Of a stretch of DNA of 64,000 bases, positions 20,462 to 31,420 are shown piece after piece. Positions within the stretch are counted from its first letter, which is position 1. Every line of letters begins with the position of its first letter. Under the pieces are notes generated by a model. It was not told where the DNA came from. It made no database searches and was given only the letters and a program-made list of their open reading frames with translations. A program made the translations under genes and the position numbers. This stretch comes from Lathyrus oleraceus (taxonomy: Eukaryota > Streptophyta > Magnoliopsida > Fabales > Fabaceae), in assembly GCF_024323335.1 (NCBI RefSeq), contig NC_066581.1, positions 30,748,699-30,812,698 on the forward strand. Direction: 5' to 3'.

Positions 20462-22170
20462 GATGAGAAAAACATCATAGCTGACATAAATGAAAGAGAT
20501 ACCTACAATGTTAAACCTCTAGCTTTTGATTTAGAAAAATTTGATTACTGGAAGGACAAAATTGAAAGCTTCTTCCTAGGCTATGATGCTGATCTATGGG
20601 ACATTGTTACAAATGGTTATGAACCACCCATCTCTGCTCTTAGTATCGTTATTCCAAGAAGTATAATGAGTGATGACCAGAAGCGTGATTTCAAGAATCA
20701 TCACAAAGCCTAAATTATTCTGCTGAATGCAATATCCTACAACGAGTACAAGAAGATCACCAACATAGAAACAACTAAAGAAATCTTTAATTCCTTAAAG
20801 ATGACTCACGAAGGCAATAATCAAGTCAAAGAGACTAAGGCTCTGGACTTAATCCAAAAGTATGAAGCCTTCAGAATGGAAGATGATGAAGCTATTGAGG
20901 AAATGTTCTCTAGATTCCAAACTTTAGTTGCAGGACTCAAGGTTCTAGACAAAGGATACACTATAGCAGATCTTGTCAAGAAGATAATCAGAAGTCTTCT
21001 AAAGAAGTGGAGACCGATGGTTACTGCTTTGAAGTTATCTAAGGATCTGAACAACATAAGCCTTGAAGAACTTATCAGCTTCCTCAGGAATCATGAGATA
21101 GAGCTAGAGGAAGATAAACCTCAGAAGAAAAGTAAATTAGTAGCTCTAAAGTCTATATCAGAAAGGAAAAAAGCCTTTCAAGCTGAAGAAGAAGATGATG
21201 ATGAATCCGAGAAAGAAGATTCTGATGATGAAGAGGAGTTATCTCTTTTATCTAGAAGAATCAAACAGATCTAGAGAAAAAGAAATAACAACTTCAAAAG
21301 ACCCAGACAGAATGGAGATCATCCAGAGCCAACCTCAAGAGGTACACCCAACAAAGAAGGGACCTTCTATGAATGCAAAGAACCTGGACACTGCAGAAAT
21401 GAATGTCCAAAGCTCAAGAAAGACAACTCCAGAAAGGAAGGGTTCAAGAAAAACTACTTCAAAGCAAAGACGAAAGGACTCATGGCAACATGGGACGACT
21501 CTGAATCTGAAGCTCCAGAATCTGATTCTGAAGAGGAGCAGACAAAGGTTGCATTCATGGCCACCACATCTGGAAGCTCATCCGAGAGAGAATCTGACTC
21601 TGAAGAGGTATTCTCTGACTTTTCTCATTCTGATATGGAAGCTTGTTTATCAAAATCTTTAAGCTTGTATCAGAAGCTTCGACCGAAATTCAAGATCCTG
21701 AAAAAGGTTCATGAAGAGACTGTTGAAGAGTGTGATAAGCTTGAAAAATAAGTTTCTGAACTTAAAGAAAACAACTTTATCCTTGAAAAAGAAAATGAAT
21801 TTTCAACCAAATAATGTTCAAAACTTGAGGAAACTCTTTCTAAAGCTCCACCTACTTCTGACACGATCATATATAAATATGAAAAAGCTTTTTAGAAATT
21901 TCTCAACAATGGACTTGAAAGAAGCAAAATGCCTTATATGATTTATGGTGTTAGTCACAATAAGAAAAGAGGAATTGGATATGAATCTGATGAAGATGAT
22001 TTAAAATGTTCTGCAGAAAACAAATTGAAATCTCCTTTTTCTTATCATTACACACATGCACAGACACATAAATTTAATAATATTAGAAAACCCAAAGTTT
22101 TCAAAAACTCTAGGAGAACTAATCCTAATGGACCTAAAAGATTATGGGTACCAAAAGGTAAAATAGTGTA
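20462..22170 (+). pseudogene. Degraded SIRE gag
   Basis: Gag-like blocks appear in changing frames: AFDLEKFDYWKDKIESFFLG, then EIFNSLKMTHEGNNQVKETK and RMEDDEAIEEMFSRFQTLVA. The residue after FKNHHKA is a TAA stop at 20711-20713, where the family pattern suggests CAA. The zinc knuckle near 21360-21410 reads FYECKEPGHCRNEC, so the first cysteine has become tyrosine. Downstream is the acidic tail (ATWDDSESEAPESD) and the coil typical of SIRE gag, then LWVPKGKIVYVADILC at the gag-protease border. Several frameshifts and stops make it non-functional. Confidence 0.85.
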
Positions 22171-22842
22171 TGTTGCAGATATCCTGTGCACCAGAGTTAA
22201 AACACCAATCATGGTACCTGGACTCTAGATGCTCGCGACACATGACGAGAAGAAAGCATATCTTCCAAAACCTGAAACTTAAAGATCTTGGCTTCGTAGG
22301 CTTTGGAGGAAATCAAAAAGGAAGAATCATAGGATCTGGAACAGTTGGTAATGGATCTCTTCCTTCTATTTCTGATTTTCTTTTATGTTGAAGGATTAAT
22401 GCATAACTTGTTATCTATAAGTCAATTAAGCGATAATGGTTATGATATAATCTTTAATCAAAAAACGTGTAAAGCTGTTAATCAGAAAAATGGCACAATC
22501 CTTTTCACTGGAAAGAGGAAGAACAACATTTACAAAATAAAGCTTTCAGACTTAAAAGATCAACATGTAAAATGTTTAATGTCTGTAAATGAAGAGAAAT
22601 GGGTGTGGCATAGACGTTTGAGTCACATTAGCTTGAGGAGGATTTCTTACATAAATAAACTTGAGCTAGTCAAAGGCCTGCCTAAGCTGAAGTTTTCTTC
22701 AAATGCTCTTTGTGAAGCATGTCAGAAAGGAAAATTTTCAAAAACAACCTTCAAAAACAAAAATGTTGTTTCTTCAAATGCTCTTTGTGAAGCATGTCAG
22801 AAAGGAAAATTTTCTAAAACAACCATCATTAGCTGCATTTAA
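22171..22842 (+). pseudogene. Degraded copia protease and pre-integrase (HHCC) region
   Basis: The protease active site DSG is changed: WYLDSRCSRHMTRR. After a frame change comes LMHNLLSISQLSDNGYDIIF and the pre-integrase zinc region WHRRLSHISLRRISYINKL followed by ALCEACQKGKF. A 75-bp segment (22697-22771) is tandemly repeated in frame at 22772-22835, duplicating SSNALCEACQKGKFSKTT. Coding similarity stops here; integrase, RT and RNase H have been deleted. Confidence 0.85.
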
Positions 22843-23080
22843 TTCTCCCCACACTTCTCAACTCAGATTTTAGCACTATTAATTATTTTTGTGTCCCCTA
22901 TTGGTTCTAACACTGTCATTTTGCATGTGTTATGTTTATGTATATATTTTACCATAATTCCCACTTTCACACTTTTCACTCCCACAACCTACACAAACCA
23001 TGTGCCTTCATTCTCTCTGCAACTTCAACATCTCTTGCAACCTTCATCTTCATAGCAATCTTCATCTTCTACAACTACAA
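22843..23080 (+). other. SIRE #2 spacer between pol deletion scar and env-like relic
   Basis: No gene. Pol similarity ends at about 22835 and a non-coding stretch leads to the ATG of the env-like relic at 23081. Confidence 0.6.
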
Positions 23081-25386
23081 ATGGATCCTTAACAACAACA
23101 TGTCTTTGAGTACTCTCAACAGATGAATGTTGTTGGGAAATTGGTTAAAGCTCCACAACAGATTACAACTCTCGTTGCAACTCACTCAACAACCTCATAC
23201 CAAGAACCCCACGTTCTTGATCTCCCCCCACATATAAACTCACAACTCCTTTTGAAACACTGGAAGTTTTATGTGAGCTATTGGTTGATTTTGACAACCT
23301 AAGGATAAATGGAATAGACCTCTCTGAGGAACTAGAAAACCAAGGATGGGGAAACTACTTTCAAAGGCTTTATGGTCCAATGTACAAATTCCTGGTGAAG
23401 TAATTATGAAGGTTCGCAGATTGTGACAATCACTGCTTTGTGTCCTATGTTCTAGGGATAAAGACTGTTATCATAGAGAAGTCTATTGCAAAGCTGCTAA
23501 ACATGGAAATAGTAGGAGGCAGAAGAATCTACAACATCAATCCTAGGGCAAAGTATATGTCCTAGGAAATCATCCCCTCTAACATCTGAGAGTTTGGTTG
23601 AAGATAATTATGGGAACTATCCACCACCGTCCAGTGTCAAGCTCCTTTGACTACATTAATACATATCAGAAGTGCATTCTGTATTGTCTGCATGAATGGT
23701 TGAAGTTGAATCTCCCCTCCCTCCACTTCAAATATCTTAGGGACTCAGTTAGAGACACAAGGAACAATATGAAGCCCAGAAATTACATCCCTCTAGGGAG
23801 ACTAATTCCTGACGTTCTCATTGAGAGTAGGCCGGTGGACCATCTGATCTCTCTCAAACTGATAGAGGATGTCACCATAGATGTGGGCAAGCCTCTAAAC
23901 ACCAAGAATATGAAGAGTATGAGGCTCATTGACAATGTCAGAGTCAAATCTACCTTGGACACCTCTTGGGAATCTCTGAAGGATCAGAGGAAGATACCAA
24001 ATGGATTGTATCTTTTCTCTAAGATTGATCCCCAAAGGTAATAGCTCACTACGTTAAAGATCTAGAGTCTCAGGGAATTGACATCTATGGATTCTCCGTG
24101 GATTTGCTACCAGAACAGCCACCCAATTTTCTAAAGAGGAAGAGAGGGCACTCTGAGAAGAGGAAGAAGAAGAAGACTCTAAAGCTAGGATAATCTTCAG
24201 CATTACAATAATATGTACCTCTAAGCTCCTCCGCTCCAAGTAAGTCTCCTATTTCTGAAGCTCCCATCAACTCCGGTTTTAGGAAAATACCTTCTTCCCT
24301 ACCTCAACCACCCCTTATAATCTCTCCTTATGAACCTACTATCTCCATCCCTATTCTTTTAGAACCCCAAACTTCTGAACCACTTGTTTCTGAACCTACC
24401 ACATCCTCACCCCACTACTTCATTTCAATCTAACCTCTATCTCACTCCTCATATCTGAAGTCCTATATCTAAGTGAACCAATATCACCTCCTTTATCCAC
24501 TCTCAAATCTCCTCCACAGTATGACCTCTCACCTGACTCTGAACATTCAGACGTTCTTGACCCTACCTCTCCCACTTTGGCATAACTTCTAGCCACAATA
24601 GACTCTAAACAGACCAAGTCTGTACCAGAAGCCTCTGAACCTATACCACCCCCTTCTGCATCCACTTCAGAACCCTCAGAAACCCTACCACCTCCTTTTG
24701 AACCTATCATTGAACCCTCTGAAACCATTCAAAATCCCTCTGAACCTATACATCAAACCTCTGAACTTGACCCAACCTTTTCAACCCTTGAAGAGGCATT
24801 TTCCAAGTGCTCAGAGAACACAGTTGTGAGGCTCAGGCATCTATCTAATGAATGTGGACTAAGTGACAATCCTTCTGATGTAAGGACTCACTAGAATGGG
24901 TTTCTCAGGTGGTTGACATCTAAAGTCTTTAAGCTCAAGGGACTCTCTAAACAAGTTAGAAATGACTATATTAGAGGAGCCGAGGAAATACTGGTGGCGC
25001 GTCTAGGGCAAGAAGATGAGAAACGGACCAGGAAGGAACCTGAAGAAAGGGCTGGAATAGAAGCTGAAGAGAAGGCCATATTAGAAGCTAAGAAGAAAGC
25101 TGTAGCTGAAGCTGCTACTGCAGAAGATGAAGCTAAAGCTAAAGTTGATGCTGAAGAGGTTGTAGGCACAGTTATAGAGGAAGCTGGAAAGACTTCTGAG
25201 GTTGCTCTGACTCGAGGTGAGTCATCAACATCTGATCTCGCTCCTTTGGTGCTCAAGACTCTAGAAGAGCTTCTGAAGGAATAATAACTAGTGAGAGCCA
25301 GACTCGACCAACAAGATTAAGTCAACTCCAGTATCCAGAACCTGCTTGCCCAACTACTTCAGAGGGTGCCTCCTTCAAACCCTTAG
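23081..25386 (+). pseudogene. Degraded SIRE env-like ORF with the same amber site as SIRE #1
   Basis: Starts ATGGATCC and aligns with 10221-12510 from TACCAAGAACCCC (23198) on. Recognisable blocks are NYFQRLYGPMYKFLV, SIAKLLNMEIVGGRRIYNI, TIHHRPVSSSFDYIN and MKPRNYIPLGRLIPDVLIE. Frameshifts and stops break the first half. The Ser/Pro-rich linker is present but broken. TAG at 24892-24894 lies in VRTH-stop-N, exactly where SIRE #1 has TAG (VRTH-stop-N). The following frame continues as TSKVFKLKGLSKQVRND and a charged Ala/Glu-rich coil to about 25284, then stops. The end LLQRVPPSNP matches SIRE #1. Confidence 0.82.
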
Positions 25387-25931
25387 GAACGCTAGGACTA
25401 TTTGTTTGTACTTGTTAGTTCTAAGATTTTTTTCCTATGAGGCATTTCTTCTCTATGTTTTTCCTCTATGTATCTCTCTGATCTTTTAATGAAATTTTGT
25501 TTGGCTTCTGTGAATTACTTTTGTTTTTTTTTTAACTTTTTGAGTCTAACAAAAAGGGGGAGAAATAAATAATAGTCTTTCTGATGAAATAAAATATCTA
25601 ACTCTCAGAATTCCCTGCTTACATTCTAATATTAAAAATCAATTGCAAAGTCTAAGTATTTTTACAGGATATATCTGAACAAGGAAAACTGAGTCAGTAT
25701 CTGAACAAGCAAAGCAACCTAAGAAACTCTGGTAAGAAACTCTCTAACCCTGAAAACCTCTCTGATACAAATACTCAAAAAAAAATTCTTAGTATCAAAC
25801 TTAGGGGGAGATTGTCAATCTCAGGGAGTCATACTATATTTGACTTTGATTCACTCTTTAATCTGTATCTTGTAAAGTACCATTGTTTCATCAGAAGTCT
25901 AAGTTTTTGTCATTATAAAAAAGGGGGAGAT
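25387..25931 (+). other. SIRE #2 3' UTR with three purine tracts
   Basis: No gene. Purine runs: AAAAAGGGGGAGAA (25551-25564), TTAGGGGGAGATTGT (25801-25815) and AAAAAGGGGGAGA (25918-25930). The last adjoins the LTR. The middle one is followed by ATTGT, so it imitates a tract-LTR junction. Confidence 0.75.
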
Positions 25932-27059
25932 TGTTAGAACAAGATTTTGTTCTACAATACATCTCTAAGTTTTGATGATAACAAAAGAATGAAACAATTT
26001 GGTACCCTAATGATTTTTCTAAGTGTGCAAGGTTCTAAGGAAAAATGAATCTGAGGAAAATAGTATTTGGCTTCTAATGTAGTTCAGAAAAGCTGATCCA
26101 GAAATGAAGATATCATATATGGATCTGAACAAAAACACTTCTGAAGTATCACATACAGAATCTGAAAAATAAAGTTTGTATCTGAAAACTCTACAGCTCA
26201 TGACTCTGCAAGATAACATCAGAAGACACACTATCTGAAGACTAGTCAAGCTAACATCTAAAGACTACTCAACAAACAACTATTTGAAGAACAATTAACA
26301 AAATATCTGAAGACTACAAGCTTCTACTAAACGACTCTGACTCCATTCTGAATCACGCCCAACAAATCATGTGACTCATCAAAATTAGAAACTTAATCAA
26401 AGAGTATTCTAAGTATGGTATAAATCTATATAACGACAGTATTGATTACACTCCAAGACTGCTATGGAAAGGACAAGAAAATTAATGTCATTAAGTCCCA
26501 TAATTTGCAAGATATCTCCATCAATTTTCTCTCCAACGGTATCATCTCCAAGCTCTATATAAAGGCCTCACTATCATCATACCAACACACAAAGCAATTA
26601 CACAAGTATTCTACAATACACCTTGACTCATATACTAAATACTTGTTACTGTATAATTCAGTAATCATATAAAAGTTGTTGATCATAGTGTGATCATTGA
26701 TCATTTATTCTTAATCATGTTCATACTTCTTGCCTAGAAGTACTGAAACAAACACTTGTAATTGTCAATAGTTGTTGTGGTTCCTCAAGTGACTTGTGAA
26801 GTCTGTAGACTTGAGAGGGCTAAGAGATTGCTGAACTCTTAGACGTTTGTTGTAATCTTTCAAGATTATTGGATTAAGTCCTTATTGAGAGGCGAAATCA
26901 CCTTGGTCGGGTGGACTGGAGTATCTTTGATTTTCAAGTGAACCAGGATAAATTTCTTATGTTGTCTGCATTTACTTTCGTGTGTGTGTGGTGTTGCAAA
27001 AGTTTTTATTTACTGTAAAAACAATTCAAACCCCCCTTTCTTGTTTTTCTCCACCTTCG
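25932..27059 (+). repeat. SIRE #2 3' LTR
   Basis: About 1128 bp, starts TGTTAGAACAAGATTTTGTT, TATATAAA at 26556-26563, ends TTGTTTTTCTCCACCTTC followed by G where CA would be expected. CGCGT follows as the probable TSD. Confidence 0.9.
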
Positions 27060-27091
27060 CGCGTGTTTTTGAGCATTAGAGTTGCCACCTC

Positions 27092-27340
27092 AATTTTGAG
27101 CATTAGATCCTTAAATTTAAAAATATTCACGTTAGTCCCTTAACTTTTCAAAACGTATCATGTTAGTCTTTTTTTTCTAATTAGCGATGAAAAAATTCAT
27201 AAATTTATCGCTAAATCTGTTGATAATTAGACAAAAAGAACTAACATGATATGTTTTGAAGAGTTAAGGGATCAATATGGACCTTTCTTAAGTTAATGGA
27301 CCAAAATGAACCCCAAAATTAAGATACGAGACCAAAAAGA
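27092..27340. mobile_element. MITE-like imperfect inverted repeat
   Basis: The left arm contains GTCCCTTAACTTTTCAAAAC and TATCATGTTAGT. The right arm contains their reverse complements as ACTAACATGATATGTTTTGA and GAGTTAAGGGATC. The arms (about 90 bp each) are roughly two-thirds identical and flank about 60 bp with CATAAATTTATCGC. The design fits a degraded MITE; the superfamily is not decided. TTTTGAGCATTAG occurs twice at the left edge (27068 and 27096). Confidence 0.6.
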
Positions 27341-27834
27341 ATATTAAATTTTTTATTATAAAAGCATTAATAATATGCTCTTATAGTGTTGGATCCTACA
27401 TTGTACATGCAGACGAATCACATACAAATCACATATATATTTTTGTTCCTTACACTTTAAAGTATATTTTTATTTTTAATCTCTTTGTTATTGTTAATTT
27501 TTTAGTGTCTCCCTATTTCCAGTCTCTTATTTACCGCTGATCTTTTAAAAGATAAACATTTATATTTTACTCTTATGAATTTTATTATTGTTATAAGATT
27601 AAAAATAAATTATTAATTTATTGATTTTGAGATTGTGTTAATGATAGGAAATTTATTCTTATAATTATGTAGTGTTTCTTTGAAATTGCTATGTTTTTTA
27701 AATTAATTTTATAGTATTAGTATGAACTGTGTCTAGTAATTTTGATTGTGTTATTTTTTTACTTTGTTTTTAATAATAAGAAACAAAAAGGTATTTAAAA
27801 AAATATGATTTTTGTTTATATTTTTCAAAAAAAA

Positions 27835-27892
<58 letters not shown>

Positions 27893-28360
27893 GAAATTTA
27901 TTTTTTGACTCCACTTCTCACAATTTCTAGCTGCGTCCCAGTCTGTATACTTGACTGAACCGAACCAAATCATAATAAAAATTTATTTGAATTAAACCGA
28001 ATCATTCAATTTACCTAAAATCGAACCGAACTAAAATTACTGGTTTGACATTTCGTTTAGAAGATAATTTTTTCAAACACCATTAAATTATTTTTCAAAG
28101 TCTTTAACTTGTTCCGATATTTGGATGTTTCTCTTATATTATTTGCCCTAAAAAACACGTAATTAACAATACAATTACGGTATCAATCAATTGCTATTAA
28201 ATTGGACATGTGTCCTGATATGAGTGGGAAACAGTTATACGGTAACTATGAGTTTGATACTATCAATAATACTATGTGTAACGCATGGGTAATGAAACCT
28301 AACGGTGCTCACATAAAGACATCCTGCATGCGCATGATGAGTTCTTGATGTTTGGGTCTC
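27341..28360. other. AT-rich spacer with an AT microsatellite
   Basis: No gene. An uninterrupted AT dinucleotide run covers about 27838-27889. Around 27950-28050 the motif AACCGAACC and variants recur, as in many plant intergenic repeats. The 28180-28360 stretch reads like upstream DNA of the BAHD relic. Confidence 0.6.
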
Positions 28361-28368
28361 TATATAAA
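28361..28368 (+). promoter_or_regulatory. Relic TATA box of the BAHD gene fragment
   Basis: TATATAAA is 162 bp before the relic's ATG at 28530, a plausible promoter distance with a 5' UTR. No evidence of present activity. Confidence 0.4.
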
Positions 28369-28529
28369 GAAGAAAAAGACGTGACCACGTTGAAAACAAC
28401 TAGTCTATTATTGTAGTACAAAGATAAGGTGTAACATGGTCCTTAAAATTTAAACCTTTTCACAAACAAAACACAACACTTATTATTAGCTCTGTTGTGT
28501 TTTTTATCATCCTGGTAGCATAGCATAGC

Positions 28530-28706
28530 ATGGCTTCATCATCATTAATATTCACAGTGAGGAGATTCCAACAAGAGTTCATGCTTTCCACTTCTTCAAC
28601 TCCTCGAGAAGTTAAATTACTATCTAACATAGATGATAAAGGTTCACCTTTCAGTATTTCATTCATATATTCATATTTATATAGAGTGACATCTTCCATC
28701 TTATAA
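28530..28706 (+). pseudogene. BAHD acyltransferase (benzoyl-transferase-like) first-exon relic A
   Basis: A 58-codon ORF starting MASSSLIFTVRR and containing TPREVKLLSNIDDKGSPF. This recalls the N-terminus of BAHD enzymes of the benzyl alcohol O-benzoyltransferase type, where FTVRR, a TPRE.KLLS.IDD block and F.I..I follow each other. BAHD proteins are near 450 residues and need HXXXD and DFGWG motifs, which are absent. Similarity ends about 46 codons in and the frame stops at TAA. A second relic is at 31297. The identification rests on recall of the family's N-terminus. Confidence 0.65.
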
Positions 28707-30054
28707 TTTACTTTTGTAAAGATGAATTATTTTATTGTTTATATTCACGCATCAAATCTAATAGTATTGGACGTGAGTGAGTGTATTAAAAAAATCTCAA
28801 ATTTCATATTAATTGAAGATAGAGAATTGAAAGAATTTATATAAAATGATATTTCTCACCTTATAAATCAACTTTATAAAGATGAGTTATATCAAATTCT
28901 AATATGGTATTAAAGTAATATCAATCAGATCCTTGATTACCGATTATTAATATTCACTTACTAAATCTAACAAAAGTGTTACATGTGAGAGAATCTATTG
29001 AAAAGATTCTAAATTCCACATTGAAAAGATATAGAGTCCCATCATCTTAAAACTAAATTCTGTAATGACGTCTTAGATAGAAGTCTTACTATTACTTTAA
29101 TTAGCTTGAATTATTTCAGATTTAGATACGTGACCACCTATTTATTATAGCCATTTTCCTAATGTTAGAGAAAGAAGGAAAGAAACAATAGTATATAAAA
29201 AAGCATCTTTTAGTTGGACCACAACTTGATTCATAGTTAGTGATTTTTTTATATTAGAGATTGTGTAGAAAAAATTGAATATAATTAGAAATATGTTAAT
29301 AAAAAATATTATTATAATTGAAAAATTGAAATCAAATTTTAAATAAATTACTTAAAGATATCAATAATACTTAAAATTAATAATGAACTAAATCAACTCG
29401 AACATAATTCGAAAACTAAGTCGTTGAATTTGATTAATAAATCAAATAAGTTGAATACGAAAAAATAAATAAATTCGTTAATTAAATGAGTTGAACTTAA
29501 ATTATGTATAATTTGATATTTTAGATTTATGAGTCAATTTTAAGAGTAAATTTCAAAATCTCTATAAATTTTAGTTATTTATTTTCTTTTAATTTAACAG
29601 TTTTAATTGATCATTTATATTCTCAAGTGTATAAAATATTTTTAAAACTAATTATATGAATAAAATGATTACTACGTAAAAAATAATATATATATTGATT
29701 AAAGATTAAACTTCTATATTAAATATATTCAATAAAATAGTTAGATCAAAATTTTATATAATTATTGAAAATTATATTCATATATATTATTTTAATTTTA
29801 TTCATATATATTCCCATCTTGTTCTCTCTAGGCTTCATTGCTTCCTTCTGTTAATCTACACACTATAAGTATCCATTACATGTTTTTCCCATAAAACAAA
29901 CTTCAGGTTGCTTGAAAACTATCATTACCGGTAAAAGATAAGGTGCAATTATATCACATGGTTCTTAGATTTTCAATTTTTTATATTTATTTTTGTGGCC
30001 ACGACAATCACTCCATTTATAAATGAACGCAATCAATGTATAAATCACTCATAC
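28707..30054. other. AT-rich non-coding DNA between BAHD relics
   Basis: No gene. CACATTGAAAAGATATAGAG and similar phrases recall decayed transposons. AAAGATAAGGTG followed by ACATGGTTCTTA at 29934-29965 resembles AAAGATAAGGTG and ACATGGTCCTTA at 28420-28445. The promoter-proximal part of the BAHD locus was therefore duplicated along with its exon. CATAC at 30050-30054 is the left TSD of the solo LTR. Confidence 0.55.
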
Positions 30055-31273
30055 TGTTGGTTCTTAGTGTTGGCAGCAATTTTGGTAAAACAAAGAGTGT
30101 TCACAAGATATTATGTGTGATGTCTTAACATAAGATATCCTATGTACCTGTTGGAGCTTAAGGAACATGATCAGGCAGGATTGTTTCAGAATGTCATACA
30201 CAAAGTCATGGCATCTGTTATGAATGTACCTGCTGGAGCTTAAATGAAAGACATGTTCATGCAGGATTATTTCAAGATGTCATACACAAGGTCATGGCAT
30301 CTGATATGGTTGTACCTGCTGGAAGTTATAAAAGGAATTATCGAATTATGCAGGATTTTTCCAGGATGTCAGACCCGATGTCATGACATCCTGTACACAG
30401 AACATTCAGTGTGAATGTCTGGTGTTTTGTGATTGCATAATTAATGGCAATCTATGTATGATTGAAGATCTGATTAGCTGGCGCATTCAATCATGGATTA
30501 CAACCTGTTTTACTTATTTTCCAAGGAGATCTAACCAGCTGTTATAAAAAGATTTGATTGGAAAATAGATTTAGGGTTTTCAAGATGTCCAAGCCCAGCT
30601 GAAAGCTTCTATAAAAAGGGACTTAGAAAACCTGTTTTAAAACACAACCAATACTGAGCGAAATATAGTGAGAGAGCTAGGGCTTGTGTCTGTTTAGTCG
30701 TAAGACTTGTAAGCCATTCAAGTCATCTTTTGATGATTGAATTGGACTGATTTGTGGTTGTAATTTGTCACTCTAAAGTTGTTAAGCAAGAGTGTGTGTC
30801 TACTTGATTAAAGTTGTGAAGCAAAATCAAGTGTGCGTCTTCTTGATCAAAGCTGTGAAGCAAGATCAAGAGTGTGTCTTCTTGATTGAAACTGTGAAGT
30901 AAAATCAAGAGTGTGTTATTGAAAAGTATTTTCTTTTCTCAAGGGATTCTTGTTTAAGATCACAGGTGTGATTGTAGGGAAGTGAGTGGGTTCTCATATC
31001 TAAGAGTGCTTAGGTAGAAATTGCACGGGTAGAGATTAGGTGAGAAAGACTGTAACTTGTTGAAGTGTACGGAGAGTCTTTGAACTGATTCTATTTTAGT
31101 GAATTTCCTTCCTGGCTTGGTAGCCCCCAGACGTAGGTGAGTTGCACCGAACTGGGTTAATAATTGCTTGTGTCTTTTGCTTTACCTTTCTATATCTTTC
31201 TTCTGTTAGTGTATTTCAGATATTAGTGTCGTGACATTACATTTGACATCTCATATCTGATACCAGAATTTCA
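30055..31273 (+). mobile_element. Solo LTR A (copia-like) with perfect TSD CATAC
   Basis: It is 1219 bp, starts TGTTGGTTCTTAGTGTTGG and ends TGATACCAGAATTTCA. CATAC occurs directly before (30050-30054) and after (31274-31278), so the unit inserted as an LTR retrotransposon and collapsed by LTR-LTR recombination. No PBS or internal sequence follows. Compared with solo LTR B (57783-58741) it has two expansions: about 84-bp units starting near 30143, 30225 and 30311 (TGTACCTGCTGGAGCTTA), and 39-bp units near 30805-30921 (TTGATCAAAGCTGTGAAGCA). The copia assignment is by general appearance. Confidence 0.88.
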
Positions 31274-31296
31274 CATACCAAACACAAAACTCTAAC

Positions 31297-31420
31297 ATGT
31301 CTTCATTACCACTATTCACTGTGAGGAAGTTCCAACAAGAGTTGTGCTTCCAGCTTCTTCAACTCCTCGAGCAGTTAAATTACTACTTGACATAAATGAT
31401 CATTAAGGTTTACATTTCAA
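31297..31420 (+). pseudogene. BAHD acyltransferase first-exon relic B
   Basis: ATG at 31297 gives MSSLPLFTVRKFQQE. A one-base shift then moves to VLPASSTPRAVKLLLDINDH and a TAA stop. The nucleotide sequence is clearly homologous to relic A (CACTGTGAGGAAGTTCCAAC against CAGTGAGGAGATTCCAACAA). The solo LTR inserted about 20 bp upstream of this ATG, separating the exon from its old promoter region. Not functional. Confidence 0.62.

Larger units (their letters stand above)
19295..27059 (+). mobile_element. SIRE/Maximus copia element #2, both LTRs present, most of pol deleted
   Basis: Layout: 5' LTR 19295-20392, PBS 20395-20406, degraded gag, protease and pre-integrase region (to 22842), then directly an env-like relic (23081-25386), purine tracts and 3' LTR 25932-27059. 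Integrase core, RT and RNase H are missing. The flanks read CGTGT (19290-19294) and CGCGT (27060-27064), a 5-bp TSD with one mismatch. The LTRs differ at roughly one base in ten over the first 110 bp, so the element is old. Confidence 0.9.

Noticed and set aside
27060..27066. CGTGT at 27062-27066 as an exact TSD for SIRE #2
   Set aside because: It would need two extra bases in the LTR end; CGCGT at 27060-27064 fits the LTR length better with one mismatch. Undecided, so the TSD is given as imperfect.
28460..28699. A 79-residue minus-strand ORF over the BAHD relic
   Set aside because: It is the antisense of the relic exon with no similarity of its own.
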